Below, piece after piece: positions 41,521 through 51,114 of a DNA stretch of 64,000 bases. Within the stretch, counting starts at the first letter, position 1; each line of letters begins with the position of its first letter. A model generated the notes under the pieces. It ran no database searches. It was not told where the DNA came from and saw nothing but the letters and a program-made list of their open reading frames with translations. This stretch comes from Oreohelix idahoensis (Eukaryota > Mollusca > Gastropoda > Stylommatophora > Oreohelicidae): assembly GCA_024509875.1 (NCBI GenBank), contig JAMPIV010012269.1, forward strand, positions 62,001 through 126,000. The letters are read 5' to 3'. The translations under genes were made by a program, and so were the position numbers.

Positions 41521-42719
41521 TGAATGTGGGCGAAAGACCAACAAACTAAAGTTACGGTGTGGTTTGGTTTGGTTTTAAGGACTATCTTCATTGAACACGG
41601 ACTACTCCATCAGTGCTCCAATCTCCTCCCTTAGATCAAACAAAAAGAGTCTCGCTCAGCACAATGCATGAACTCTGTAGCACCGGCGAGGATCCCAATG
41701 TGTGTATACAGGGATTGCACATTTTATACGTATTCTTGTGATAGGTAGTTTCTAATATTTAAATGTTTCCATGGTAGCAGTACAAGTTACGGTACAAGCA
41801 GTAAAAGACAGAAAAATTGAGAACGAGATGTAAACAAGATTAACAAAACAATTGATAGTTGTACGTGCGATTAAGCAAGTGTATAATGTTAATGACAAAC
41901 AAAAACTGGGAGTAGATTAAAAGCAATAATAACTGGGATAATTATCAACGATAAACAGCGAAATGACAGAAATATGGTAATCGGGAAACGGAATGAAAAA
42001 TACTAATTTAGAAAATTAAGGGCATAATTAACTTATACAATTATGTTTTATATGATTAATACACGTGTTTACTTCCATACGTTCTCTCCCCCTTCCCGCA
42101 ACGCGATCTGGGATTATGAGCTTGAAGTTCAAATCTAGTTGTTAAAGTACATGCGTTGTGTTGTCCACGTGACTGTGCTGACAAACGTGCCTGGAGAAAA
42201 TTGGTTCAAAAATTGGACCTGGTGTAGAGTTACCTGTATAACTTACTGAGAAATTTATGCATCCAAAGAGAGACACGGGGGGTGTAAGGAGATAAATGGT
42301 TCGTAGATCCTTTCCGATCAGTATGAGAAGTAAAAAAAATACCATTACTAAAGATCAACAAATGTCCAGCAGATGTATATAAGATGTCAAATGCAGTAAA
42401 AGAAAAAAAAAGATAGGAAGATACAGTAAAACAAAACTTACAAACCACTCAAACTGCAACCGGGTATAAAGAGATTAGCTTTGGAACACGGAAGGGGATA
42501 CGCCATAAGGACTACATACATTAACCAACGTCACAACAACAGGCGGAGAAAATGCAGTCTGGAAGAACCAACCCAGAACAAGCATCCAATGTAAATATTC
42601 TACATAGTATAAAGAACGCTATACATAAATTATAACCCACACGGGGTTGAACTGGGTGTCCCATGCATAAAAATAACACAAGTTTTCATGTGCGTGGACG
42701 AAAAATCAAGTCAAAGACG
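41521..42719. other. unassigned intergenic sequence
   Basis: No coding similarity, no tandem or terminal repeats found. AT-rich. Confidence 0.35.
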
Positions 42720-43085
42720 TAGTATTGGCACTGCCACTAGGAGTAGTAATAGTAGTAGCTGTAGAAGTCCTGTATATGTAGTAGCAGTTGTAGTAGTAGT
42801 AGCTGTAGAAGTCCTGTATATGTAGTAGTAATAGTAGCAAAACTCCGAGGCGGATCTACTATGAAGCTTGAGCTTCAGGGTCCTCAAGTCCAGTTTTCTC
42901 TATAATACATTTGATTCCCATCCCCCAACACTTTTTTTTTTTTTGTGGTAAACTCCAAGAGTTCAGGCTTCAGAGCTCCGAAAATGTAGATCCGCCACTG
43001 GCAATACTAGAAGTAGTAGTAGTAGTGGTGGGTGGAGTAATAGTAGTAGTATTGTTGTAATAGTACAATAGTGGTAATGGTTGTA
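42720..43085. repeat. (GTA)n-rich microsatellite region
   Basis: AGTAGTAGTAG runs with a duplicated AGCTGTAGAAGTCCTGTATA block (about 42760 and 42810) on both sides of a small MITE at 42845-43000. Confidence 0.85.
42845..43000. mobile_element. hAT-like MITE (156 bp)
   Basis: Ends CCGAGGCGGATCTAC and, reversed, CAGTGGCGGATCTAC (13/15 match). Flanks GCAAAACT (42837-42844) and GCAATACT (43001-43008) form an 8-bp duplication with one mismatch, the hAT size. A T-run occupies the centre; arms also match further in (GCTTGAGCTTCAGGG versus TTCAGGCTTCAGAG). Confidence 0.65.
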
Positions 43086-43710
43086 GCATGCATGGGGGTA
43101 TATCTGGAGTCATCCTTATATGACCACTAGCTAAGCACAGTGATATAGTTTACTGATATGGATGTGAACCTCTGTGAAGCTAATCATATCCTCGCGAACT
43201 CTTGACATCATCCACACACTTCCAGGGATTCCCCCTGTGTTGAAACGTGTTAAGAACCCAGAATTGCAGACTAAGCTTGGAGAAATCACTTGAGGCTCAA
43301 ACGTAACTTTGGCTTTTGCCTGGTTGGCTACATGCAGAAGGATCTCACTGTGAACTCACGATAGGCAGGGGAAATTGAGAAGAGGCTCTGTGTAGAAAGT
43401 GACAATTCCTTGGGAGAGCCCTGAACTAGAGCACAATATTTTAGCTCTGCATATTTGGAAAGCCCGATTGGATGACCAGGGATACACAGTATGTCGCGCG
43501 CTTCTTCCTCCTAGTTTGGGACCAAATGTGATGATCCTTTGAATGCAAGCCAAGCTGACGCTCTTGACTTCAACTCAATACGATTCTGAATGGCAGAACA
43601 GTCAGAGGAAAAGTCTAGATCTACTGTGTAGATAATAACAAGAAGCCTTGAACTTGGTATTGGCTGAAAAAGCGAGAAGCTCAGCAGCCCTAGTTAAACA
43701 ACAATAACTG
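43086..43710 (+). repeat. R620 interspersed repeat, copy 3
   Basis: GCATGGGGGTATATCTGGAG to GTTAAACAACAATAA, including CTTCCAGGGATTCCCCCTGT, TATTTTAGCTCTGCATA, GGGACCAAATGTGATGATCC and ACTGTGTAGATAATAAC. Uninterrupted, so it gives the best length estimate (about 620 bp). Confidence 0.85.
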
Positions 43711-43950
43711 GTTGTAGCAGGTTTACTATTAGAAAAAGTAATATAAATGGTAGTTGTGATAATAGAAGCAGGAGTAGTAATATTAGTAGCACTACAACTA
43801 GTGGTAGGTGGACCTTGCCTTCCGTCAAATAAGCGATATGACAAGCAGGAACCGACAAATCGGGGAACAACAGCAGTGAAGTTATGGCACCAAAGTAAAC
43901 AAAACAGTACGATATTCTCTTATATTAAATTGTAATTAATTGTTGTTGTT

Positions 43951-43978
43951 GTTGTTTTTTTTTTTTTTTTTTTTTTTT
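43951..43978. repeat. poly-T run after (GTT)n
   Basis: GTTGTTGTTGTTGTT (43941 onward) followed by about 23 T. It could be the reversed A-tail of a decayed retroposon; no body recognised. Confidence 0.8.
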
Positions 43979-44011
43979 GCAGCTAAAAGATTATGATAAA
44001 GTAAAATAAAA

Positions 44012-44094
44012 ATTCTAATGCGTGCCCATTGAACCCATCTCGCGTACCATACTCTCGGGGGTTACTGGTACCACATTTTGGGAAACACTGGCAT
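44012..44094 (-). repeat. hAT-type terminal fragment
   Basis: The - strand begins CAGTGTTTCCCAAAATGTGG, typical of hAT termini (CAGTG.TTCCCAA). Related TTCCCA...GGGGTTCCG ends occur at 45890 and 46550. No partner end found. Confidence 0.4.
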
Positions 44095-44209
44095 ATTGGA
44101 TATTTACAGTAAAGTTACCAATAGATATCAATACTAGCATACATAAAACATGTTTACAGTATTAATCATCATCGTTTCCCTTTGTGTTACTTCCGGATCA
44201 TGCAGCCAA

Positions 44210-44410
44210 CACAGCAGTTGTTCCCCTTGCAGGAAGTCTGCACCAAGTAGTCACATGTACTTGTTGTTGTTGCGGTAATTTGTTGTAAATGATGACGTTG
44301 CCAGCACAACCTCATATTAGTTGCCTTGTACGACATGCCAGAGGGTACATGTCGTATTTTTTCTTTGTCTTTTCAGAAACCCCGGGAACTACTCGGGCTT
44401 ACAGTATTAC
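44210..44410. repeat. unclassified interspersed repeat (copy 2)
   Basis: Second copy of the repeat at 610-835, with the same CCTCATATTAGTTG and TCAGAAACCCC ordering. (GTT)n interruption at about 44260. Confidence 0.5.
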
Positions 44411-44534
44411 AACCACCGAAAATTGGCACTGGTTTCCTGGGGTCATAGAATATTCCAGAGAGTTGCCAGTACGCCACGTGACATCATTATCAGCTGACAA
44501 CCTGTCAAAGGTTTCACAGTTATTATACCATTAA
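44377..44534 (+). other. possible terminal exon (weak)
   Basis: Follows a good acceptor (TTCTTTGTCTTTTCAG to 44376). An open frame TENWHWFPGVIEYSRELPV ending SKVSQLLYH reaches a stop at 44534. Product not recognised. Its first bases belong to a region shared with 610-835, so it may be repeat sequence. Confidence 0.2.
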
Positions 44535-44574
44535 TTATATTGCATATATTTGTGTTGCACATTTTGTGCAGAAT

Positions 44575-44695
44575 TGCTCAGCCTAGTCTCACCCGCTTGT
44601 TACCGGAGCTCAGAGAAAATTCACGCTGCTATATCATTTATTGTCGTTGAAGACAGCTAAGGAAGGTTGGGTATGGATCTGATAACCCCATTAAG
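44575..44695 (+). repeat. LINE-A 5' end fragment
   Basis: TTGTTACCGGAGCTCAGAG, GACAGCTAAGGAAGGTTGGG and TGATAACCCCAT match the 5' leader of the LINE-A copy at 25995-26105. Confidence 0.6.
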
Positions 44696-44699
44696 TAAA

Positions 44700-45055
44700 T
44701 ATTTCAAACAATAATTTTACGAAAGTCTCAAGCGCGATGAATACCTCTGCTTGCGTAGACCTATCATCTGCGCCGTGTTTCAGTGCATACTTTGAAGTTC
44801 CAATCAAAATGGAACTGGTGGAAATAACAACAAAAAACAAAAACAGTGGAACAAGATATGGGGAGCAGATGCTGGCTTTGAATATAACACATATGGAGAA
44901 AACGTGTTGTTAGCATATAGGAAAGTTATATTAGTGACTGCGTCTTTAAAACTGTCTGGGTCGTCCACGGGTCCTATACCATAGTTGTGTGAGTGTCACG
45001 AGAATGACCTCAGCCAATAATGCACTTTTCTTGGGTGCAAAATTGGCTCAGCGTC
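44700..45055. other. unassigned intergenic sequence
   Basis: Contains AACAAGATATGGGGAGCAGA and AACGTGTTGTTAGCATATAG near 44850-44920, faintly LINE-A-like (RT C-terminal spacing), too decayed to call. Confidence 0.3.
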
Positions 45056-45240
45056 CATTCACGATGTACTGTCACAGCAAGGCGATGGCGCCGTCTGGTT
45101 GGTCCTAGGTTCGATTCCCGGTAAGCCTATCACTTATATTTTCTTTTCTGTTGTCTAGTGCCATCCTTTATGTCCAACGAGTACCTGTTCATTACCTTTA
45201 TTTATTTATTTACTATCCACAGGACTCAGGTTTCCTTCAT
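45056..45240 (+). repeat. SINE S2, forward copy
   Basis: GCGATGGCGCCGTCTGG (box A region), TAGGTTCGATTCCCGG (box B), AAGCCTATCACTTATA, CTGTTGTCTAGT. Order matches the reverse copy at 32800-33012. TTTATTTATTTA follows. Confidence 0.65.
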
Positions 45241-45269
45241 TATTTATTTGTTAGCATAACAGGGCAGTT

Positions 45270-45775
45270 TTACTCTTGAATTCCCAGCGTAGGAGAAATG
45301 AGGGGATATCACTGATGTGGAGCTGATGACAAGAACCAGACAAATGGCAGTGGAACAAAAGATGAGAAGAATACGCTGGAGATCGATAGGACAGGCAATA
45401 TGGAAATTTGTTGATTGTGTTACCATTCACTCGTTTGTGGAATCCTCAGGGAAAGAGAGTTAGAGGGAAATTAAAGAACACATGAAGAAGAGAACTGGAG
45501 ACGGGCATGAAGGAGATGTAGAAGACATGGAACACTCTGAGGTGATGGCACAGGACATAAAGACTTAACATAAGTTTGTTGAAGGTCTATGTTCCTTGAG
45601 GAAGTTGAAATGTGAAAGGAAGAACAGAAGGAAAAAAGCACGTGGAGAAGTAAATTAGATATTGACTTAAAAGAGATAATGACTTCATGGAAAGACACTG
45701 AACAGATGGCACAGAACACGAGGGGATAGCTTTATTCGTTGAAGGCCCATGCCCTACAGGGTGCTGATGGATAAT
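45270..45775 (+). pseudogene. LINE-A 3' end relics (two adjoining pieces)
   Basis: GGAGCTGATGACAAGAACCA, GCAGTGGAACAAAAGATGAG, TGGAATCCTCAGGG, GAGAACTGGAGACGGGCATG, TTGTTGAAGGTCTATGTTCC; then a second partial copy from about 45610 (GTGGAGAAGTAAATTAGATA, GGCACAGAACACGAGG, TCGTTGAAGGCCCATGCCC). Repeated C-terminal ends show duplication or two insertions. Confidence 0.7.
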
Positions 45776-45859
45776 GAAGTTTATTCTGGGTGCTTATTCT
45801 GTGTGCACCAGGCACCAATATCAAATGTAGTCTCTTCAGTGCCGAATGCGTAAAACCGA

Positions 45860-45974
45860 ATAGCTGTACTTGTTCGTAGTCGAATACGTAAAGCACTGAT
45901 TCCCATTCCTGGGGTTCCGCGTGATTTATAAAAAAATGTGAAATAATTATCGATGTTTTATCCAGCAATTATCA
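45860..45974. repeat. hAT-like terminal repeat, copy 1
   Basis: AGTCGAATACGTAAAGCACT, TTCC...TGGGGTTCCGCG, TTTATCCAGCAATTATCA. The same blocks occur at 46535-46680 in the same order. Confidence 0.5.
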
Positions 45975-46520
45975 GTCAAACAATCAGTCAATACCCTTTA
46001 GCTCCTCAAGGAGCATAGGCCTCCAACAAACACACGCCAAGTCCTCCTGTCTCGTGTCATTAGCTCAAGCTCTTTCCTTGCGTTCTTCATAATTTATTTA
46101 TTTATATCTTCAGTTCTCTTTTCCGTGTGTTTTTTTGTCTATCTCTGCCTCTCTTACCCTAGGATTCCAGAACTATGACAGCTTTGTAATAATATCAGTT
46201 TGTTTCCTCAGACCTTGTCCTATCCATCGCCAGCTTCTTATTCTCATCATTTGTTCCACTGGCGCTTGTATGGTTCTTCGTCATGGGTACCCCATTAGTA
46301 ATCTTGTCATACCATTTCAATCCTTCTATTAAATGCAAGAATCAATTTATGAAAGTCTCAAGTTTTTTGGTTGTAGTTTTTGTTGCTATCCATGTTTCAG
46401 AGTCATAATTAGCAATGGCTTAACATTTGCTTAAAAATTTGTATTTTTGTGTTGGACCTGATTACTTTATATTTTTATACATTTCCAAATGCAGTAAAAG
46501 CTCTTTTTGACCTTTGTATT
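45975..46520 (-). pseudogene. LINE-A 3' end relic
   Basis: The + strand: AATCAGTCAATACCC tail, AGCTCCTCAAGGAGCATAGG, CCAAGTCCTCCTGTCTCGTG, CTAGGATTCCAGAACTATG, GTTCCACTGGCGCTTGTATG, AATCCTTCTATTAAATGCAA, ATGTTTCAGAGTCATAATTA. The longest LINE-A 3' copy; it reaches further into the RT (about 545 bp). Inserted within or beside the hAT-like repeat. Confidence 0.8.
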
Positions 46521-46534
46521 CTTCTTTTTTCATA

Positions 46535-46690
46535 TTCAAAGTCGAATACCTAAAGCAGTAAATCCCAACCAGGGTTCTTCGAAAGGTCGTCAGGGGTTCC
46601 GTAAAACCCCTTTAATAAATTTATAAAAATGTAAAATTATGATGGAAATTTTATCCAACGATTATCAACTTTGGATTCATTTTCGTGCGC
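46535..46690. repeat. hAT-like terminal repeat, copy 2
   Basis: AAGTCGAATACCTAAAGCAG, AACCAGGGTTCTTCG, CAGGGGTTCCGTAAAACC, TTTTATCCAACGATTATCA; matches 45860-45974. The flanking LINE-A may have split a duplicated copy. Confidence 0.5.
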
Positions 46691-46721
46691 TCCCCAATTT
46701 CTCATGTCTTTGCTCATTTGG

Positions 46722-46741
46722 TTTGTTGTTGTTGTTGTTGC

Positions 46742-46783
<42 letters not shown>

Positions 46784-47400
46784 ACTAGGACTTCTGAGCT
46801 TCTCACTCTTTAGCAGCCGAATCCAAGTTGAAGAGTCCTTGATATTATCTACACTGTAGATCTCGGCTTTTCCTGTGGCTTTTCTACCATTACGAAACGT
46901 GTTGAGTTGAAGTCATGAGCTCCAGTTTCTCCAGCTTGGCTTGCATTTAAAGGTGCATCACATCTGGTCCTAAGCAAGGTGGAAGAAGCGCATGGCTTAT
47001 TGTGCATTCCCCGCCATTCAAGGGAGAGGGGGGGGGGAAGGGTCTCCAATGTGCAGAGCTAAAATACTGTGCTCTGGTTCTCGGCTCTGTCAAGGAAACA
47101 TCACGTCAGACACAGAGCCATTTCTCAGCTTCCCCTGCTTATCACTAGGTCCATAGTAAGATCCTTCTGCATGCAGTCAACGAAGTCAATGCCAAAGAAT
47201 TACGCCTGGGGCTCAAGTCACATCTCCAAGCTTAGTTTGCAATGCAGGAATCCCTGGAAGTGTGTGGATGATTTCAAGAGTCAATGAGGATGTAATCAGC
47301 CTCACAGACATAGGTTCACTTCAGTGTACGTATATTGTAGCATTGTTTATAGCTGGTGGTCATATAAGAAAGACTCTTAATATGCCTCCATGCATACTCA
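46722..47400 (-). repeat. R620 interspersed repeat, copy 4, with (GTT)n tail
   Basis: Reverse orientation. The (GTT)n run at 46722-46782 is the (CAA)n tail of the element. Then AGTCCTTGATATTATCTACA, AGCTTGGCTTGCATTTAAAG, GAGCTAAAATACTGTGCTCT, GGAATCCCTGGAAGTGTGTG, and the 5' end ATATGCCTCCATGCATA (47381-47397). Confidence 0.88.
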
Positions 47401-47589
47401 TTTGTTGTAAAATGTTATTATGAAAAGACTTGGACAGAAAAAGCAAACCTTGTGCCGACAAGAGGAGAAACACCCGCCAAAACGTTCTGGAAGTTGTGCT
47501 CCTTTCAGTAGTTCACGCGAACGCAATTTTTTTTGTTTACTGACTTCTCAGCAGCCATATTCGTTTTTCTAGTTTGAAGATTGTCAGCT

Positions 47590-47990
47590 TCGAGTGTGTT
47601 CGTGCGATTGAAAAGAAGCAGCTTTATCCACCAGGCCAAACGATTTCGTAGACAAACCTCAGACCTGCCTGAAGTTAACAGCCCCCTAAAGTCTGTGCCA
47701 GAACAAACCCCTTGGAGAGAGGAGCCTGGACTACCAGTATACATCCACACAAAAGTGAAAGGAATATTCGACAGGGATGAACAGAACAGCGTGCAACCTA
47801 GGACAGTCACTCTCAGTTTCCTGGATGATGAATACCCACAGGACCTCTGGGTCCGAGTATACACGGATAAGTCAGCACAGAATGCAGTCAAGAATGGATG
47901 AGCGGAGTGTACACAGAGTACCCAAACAACATTAGGGATACGGTCAGAGTACCAACGGGAAAATTCTGTAACATTGATACAGCGATAAAA
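47590..47990 (+). pseudogene. LINE-C type fragment: RT C-terminus to RNase H start
   Basis: Frame 47581-47901 encodes KRSSFIHQAKRFRRQT, FDRDEQNSVQ, then YPQDLWVRVYTDKSA, the first Asp strand of an RNase H domain (usually YTDGSA). It stops at KNG and decays after. This joins the kind of region represented at 50290-51110. Confidence 0.75.
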
Positions 47991-50289
47991 TCATTAATTA
48001 TATGTAATAAAGTCAAAATAATATGTATAGAATTAGTAAAGTTGTAACGCGTCTTCTTCCCTGCGCCAGAAAACGCATTGATTTAGGTAGGATAGAACGT
48101 AGTCTAAAACCTTATTGCAGCGCTAGTAGTATTGGACTTTATAACGCGCCCGTCAAGGGTTAACGATAAAAATTTGAAAAATCAACTAGCTTAGTTATTC
48201 CAGGAAAGATACAAAGAATAAAACACACGAACGCATAAGATTGAGAGAGCGGACACATGCTGCCGTCTTGTCAAGTGTTAGAAGTTTGAATTAGCTACTC
48301 AGGCCGACAGTGCGAGACGATGCCGTTAGCTTGTGTCGAAAACGATGTCGCGAGCTTTAAAATTTAAAAATAAACCGCCAAGTCCAATACATTTTCTAAC
48401 AAAAGGCACACTGTAGAATCATATATACACACACGCATAATTACTTCCTGTCGGGAAAAAGGAAGATCTGCGATGATTTTTTATTTATTATTTATTTATA
48501 ACATTCAAGAAGTTGAGACTTAGAAAACAACGAACACCAAAATGGAAAATATATTGAATTCTTTATTAATAGGTTTAAGATCATAAAAGTTAGCTAGTCT
48601 TAGAGCTGGTCTTGTCCCGATGGGTAATATGCTTTCGAATAAAAAATCCGACAGATAGAAATAAAGTTATGGACAAAAGACTGCATTTGTTCGTACAGAC
48701 AGACCAACACATGCTCGTTTGGACTTGCACTAACGGTAACATTTTTTGACGCGTCCTTGAAAAAGGCAAGAAAGGGTACATGTAGAAAGGGGTAGACAAG
48801 GGGAGAAAAAAATTATGGGATGGCTCAAACTGAATATGTTTTTTGGTAGTGTTGGGCCAAAACCAAGTTTATTTTTGGTGAATGCCAAGTTCGGACGGAC
48901 AGACCGACAGAAGTACACTAACATTGGACCGAAATTGGACCTTAGATTTAAAAATTTGAATGGAAAACCTTAGTAGTAGATCCCATTGGTCAAAACATTT
49001 CATATTATTGAGTACATTCAAAGGCTTGACGCCATTTGTAGAAGATAGTCCCTAGAGCAGGACGTTGTGTATTTCTGGAAAAGTGATTAGCCTTATTAAA
49101 GCAAATATATATTAAAGTAATAGGCATCACAGTTCAGCCAGCAGTATATCTGGAGTCTGCTATTCAACGTACCTGTGTTTTTTCATTGAATTTCTGGTAA
49201 GACCGACATTATTCATATATATTTTGTTTAAAAATGTGAGTGAAAGATGCTGCCATCACGACTGTAAATAATTAGGTCCCAAGCTGATTTAGGCAGGGCC
49301 TGAAGGTATAATTAGGCTACAACACATTGCCAGTTTTGTAAATGCACATGTTTTGTGAAATAAAAAGGTTTTCTTAGGTGACCAGAGGGACACAGCTCAC
49401 CTATCCTATTGTATGGAAGAAAAGACAGATTAATAATATTATTGCAGATGCAGGGCCGCCTTTGTAGGAGAGACATGTGAACACCACTGGTACCCTGTGG
49501 AATGGATGTGCTGGATTGGTCCATTAGAGATGACCCAGCTCTTTATTTCTTATGTATTCTCTTTTGTATATAAAACACAGTTGAAGTAAGATATCAATAA
49601 GGAGACATTATTTCATTGTTACAGGGTTTTTATCTGGCACTAGTCCGGTGCCAGATGTCTATGAGAAGCAGTGAGAAGTCGTTTCATGCACAGTAGTGAC
49701 AGGGACCTGCAGAGTCTACCCTGTTACTTTTGGCCATTATCATAGCGAAATAGTGTGGCACCAAGTTTACAGACTGTTCAAGTGTGCCCAGATAAGTAAA
49801 ATATCTGGCACCCTAACTCTACATCAGCTTTAAGACCAGCACACCCCTGTATAACAAGAATAAACTATTTCCCCAGAGAACTTAACAGTGACATTGTATA
49901 TTAAAGAGACTGGGAGTGATTATAAAATCCCAAACAGCCATCCAGTGTTAGAAACCAGTAATAGACAAATTTTAGTAACACTATTAGTATAGGTAAACAG
50001 TATTTGTTTGGACAATTGTCCCTTTGGGTCTAAAATTTACATTTTGTATATATATATCTTGAATTCTTTTCATTTTAAAGTCCTGACCAGAAGAATAGTA
50101 GGTTCAGGACCAAATAAATCATACAGAAAATTATTAATTGTACAAATTTATCCCAGGTGTTATTTCCTTTAATCATAGACCTTAATACTTGTTTTGTATA
50201 GATGTGTATTATTGTTAAAGTACCATCACACCACACTTGCATATCCCTAGACATTAGACGTAGCTATCATTCATACTAGCCAAGAATAA
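47991..50289. other. unassigned intergenic sequence
   Basis: No coding similarity found over 2.3 kb. CGTCAAGGGTTAA at 48151-48163 resembles a piggyBac-type right end but no partner was found. Stem-loop ATCTGGCAC / GTGCCAGAT at 49632-49656. TATATATATATC at about 50050. Confidence 0.35.
49632..49656. other. 9-bp perfect stem-loop
   Basis: ATCTGGCAC and GTGCCAGAT separated by seven bases. The ATCTGGCACC motif recurs at about 49803. Function unknown; may be a repeat end. Confidence 0.4.
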
Positions 50290-51110
50290 GTCTGCTTGAG
50301 GCCATAAGGTGGTAGCAGCAAGGTACCCTGATAACTCAACCCTAATTTTGTTAGAATCAGGGACCTTCACAGCTGGCCTCATTCAGTACAATAAGGAAAC
50401 ATATCAACAACATTTCATAACATCAAAATCCACCACAAACTGTAATGCAGAAATCCAGGTAATCAAGGGGGCAACTGAGAAACTGTTGAACACCAATCTC
50501 GGTCCACACCCTGTGGTATTCCTGACAGATGCAAGATCAGCACTCCAAGTACTTCAGTCCAGAAAATTGCCAGGTATACAAGCCCTACTTTCTGAACTGT
50601 GCAACCAGCGCAGGGTCGCCATGCAGTAGATACCCTCTCACTGTGAAATACCAGGAAACGAGAGAGCGGACCGACTGGCTAAAGAAGGGCGCTACAGACG
50701 AGCAACCGGATGTACCAGTTACGTACCATCAGAAGAAAAAGATGATCAAATCAATCAGAAAGCCACCAACACCAACACATGATGCCTACCAAGCTATGAA
50801 CAGATCAGAACAAATTGTCATTCTGCGCCTCAGAACAGGACACAACCGACTCTGCAGCCACATGTATACAAAATTCAAGATTGGCAATTCAGCCATGTGT
50901 ACATGTGGACGGGCACCCCAGACTGCGGAGCACGTACTTCAAGATTGCCCCGAATATGATACATTGAGGCAAACCCACTGGCCCAGAGAAACAACACTGG
51001 AAGCAAAACTATAGGGACCTCTGTATGAACTACAAAAGACAGTGAAGTTTATACAAGAAACAACATTGCAGATATAGACACTATATTTCAAGCGAACGAG
51101 AGAAGAAGAA
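50290..51110 (+). pseudogene. LINE-C RNase H and C-terminal domain
   Basis: Frame 50309-50629: NCNAEIQVIKGATE (Glu strand), FLTDARSALQVL (Asp strand), ending in a stop exactly where Trp precedes IPSHCEIPGNERADRLA (last RNase H motif). A one-base shift follows near 50690. Then RTGHNRLCSHMYTKFK, MCTCG, TAEHVLQDCPEYD and a stop at 51014. The 3' end has a GAGAAGAAGAAG tail at 51097-51110. I/Jockey-type LINE with RNase H; 5'-truncated. Confidence 0.85.
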
Positions 51111-51114
51111 GAGT

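Noticed and set aside
41167..41591. 112- and 124-codon - strand frames rich in Ser, Thr and Leu
   Set aside because: They lie in a degenerate purine-rich repeat and reflect base composition.
45056..45130. functional tRNA gene
   Set aside because: Box-like motifs are present, but the sequence continues into a SINE body shared with 32800-33012 and no cloverleaf is evident.
48140..48170. piggyBac-like right end (CGTCAAGGGTTAA)
   Set aside because: No matching left end with TTAA was found upstream.
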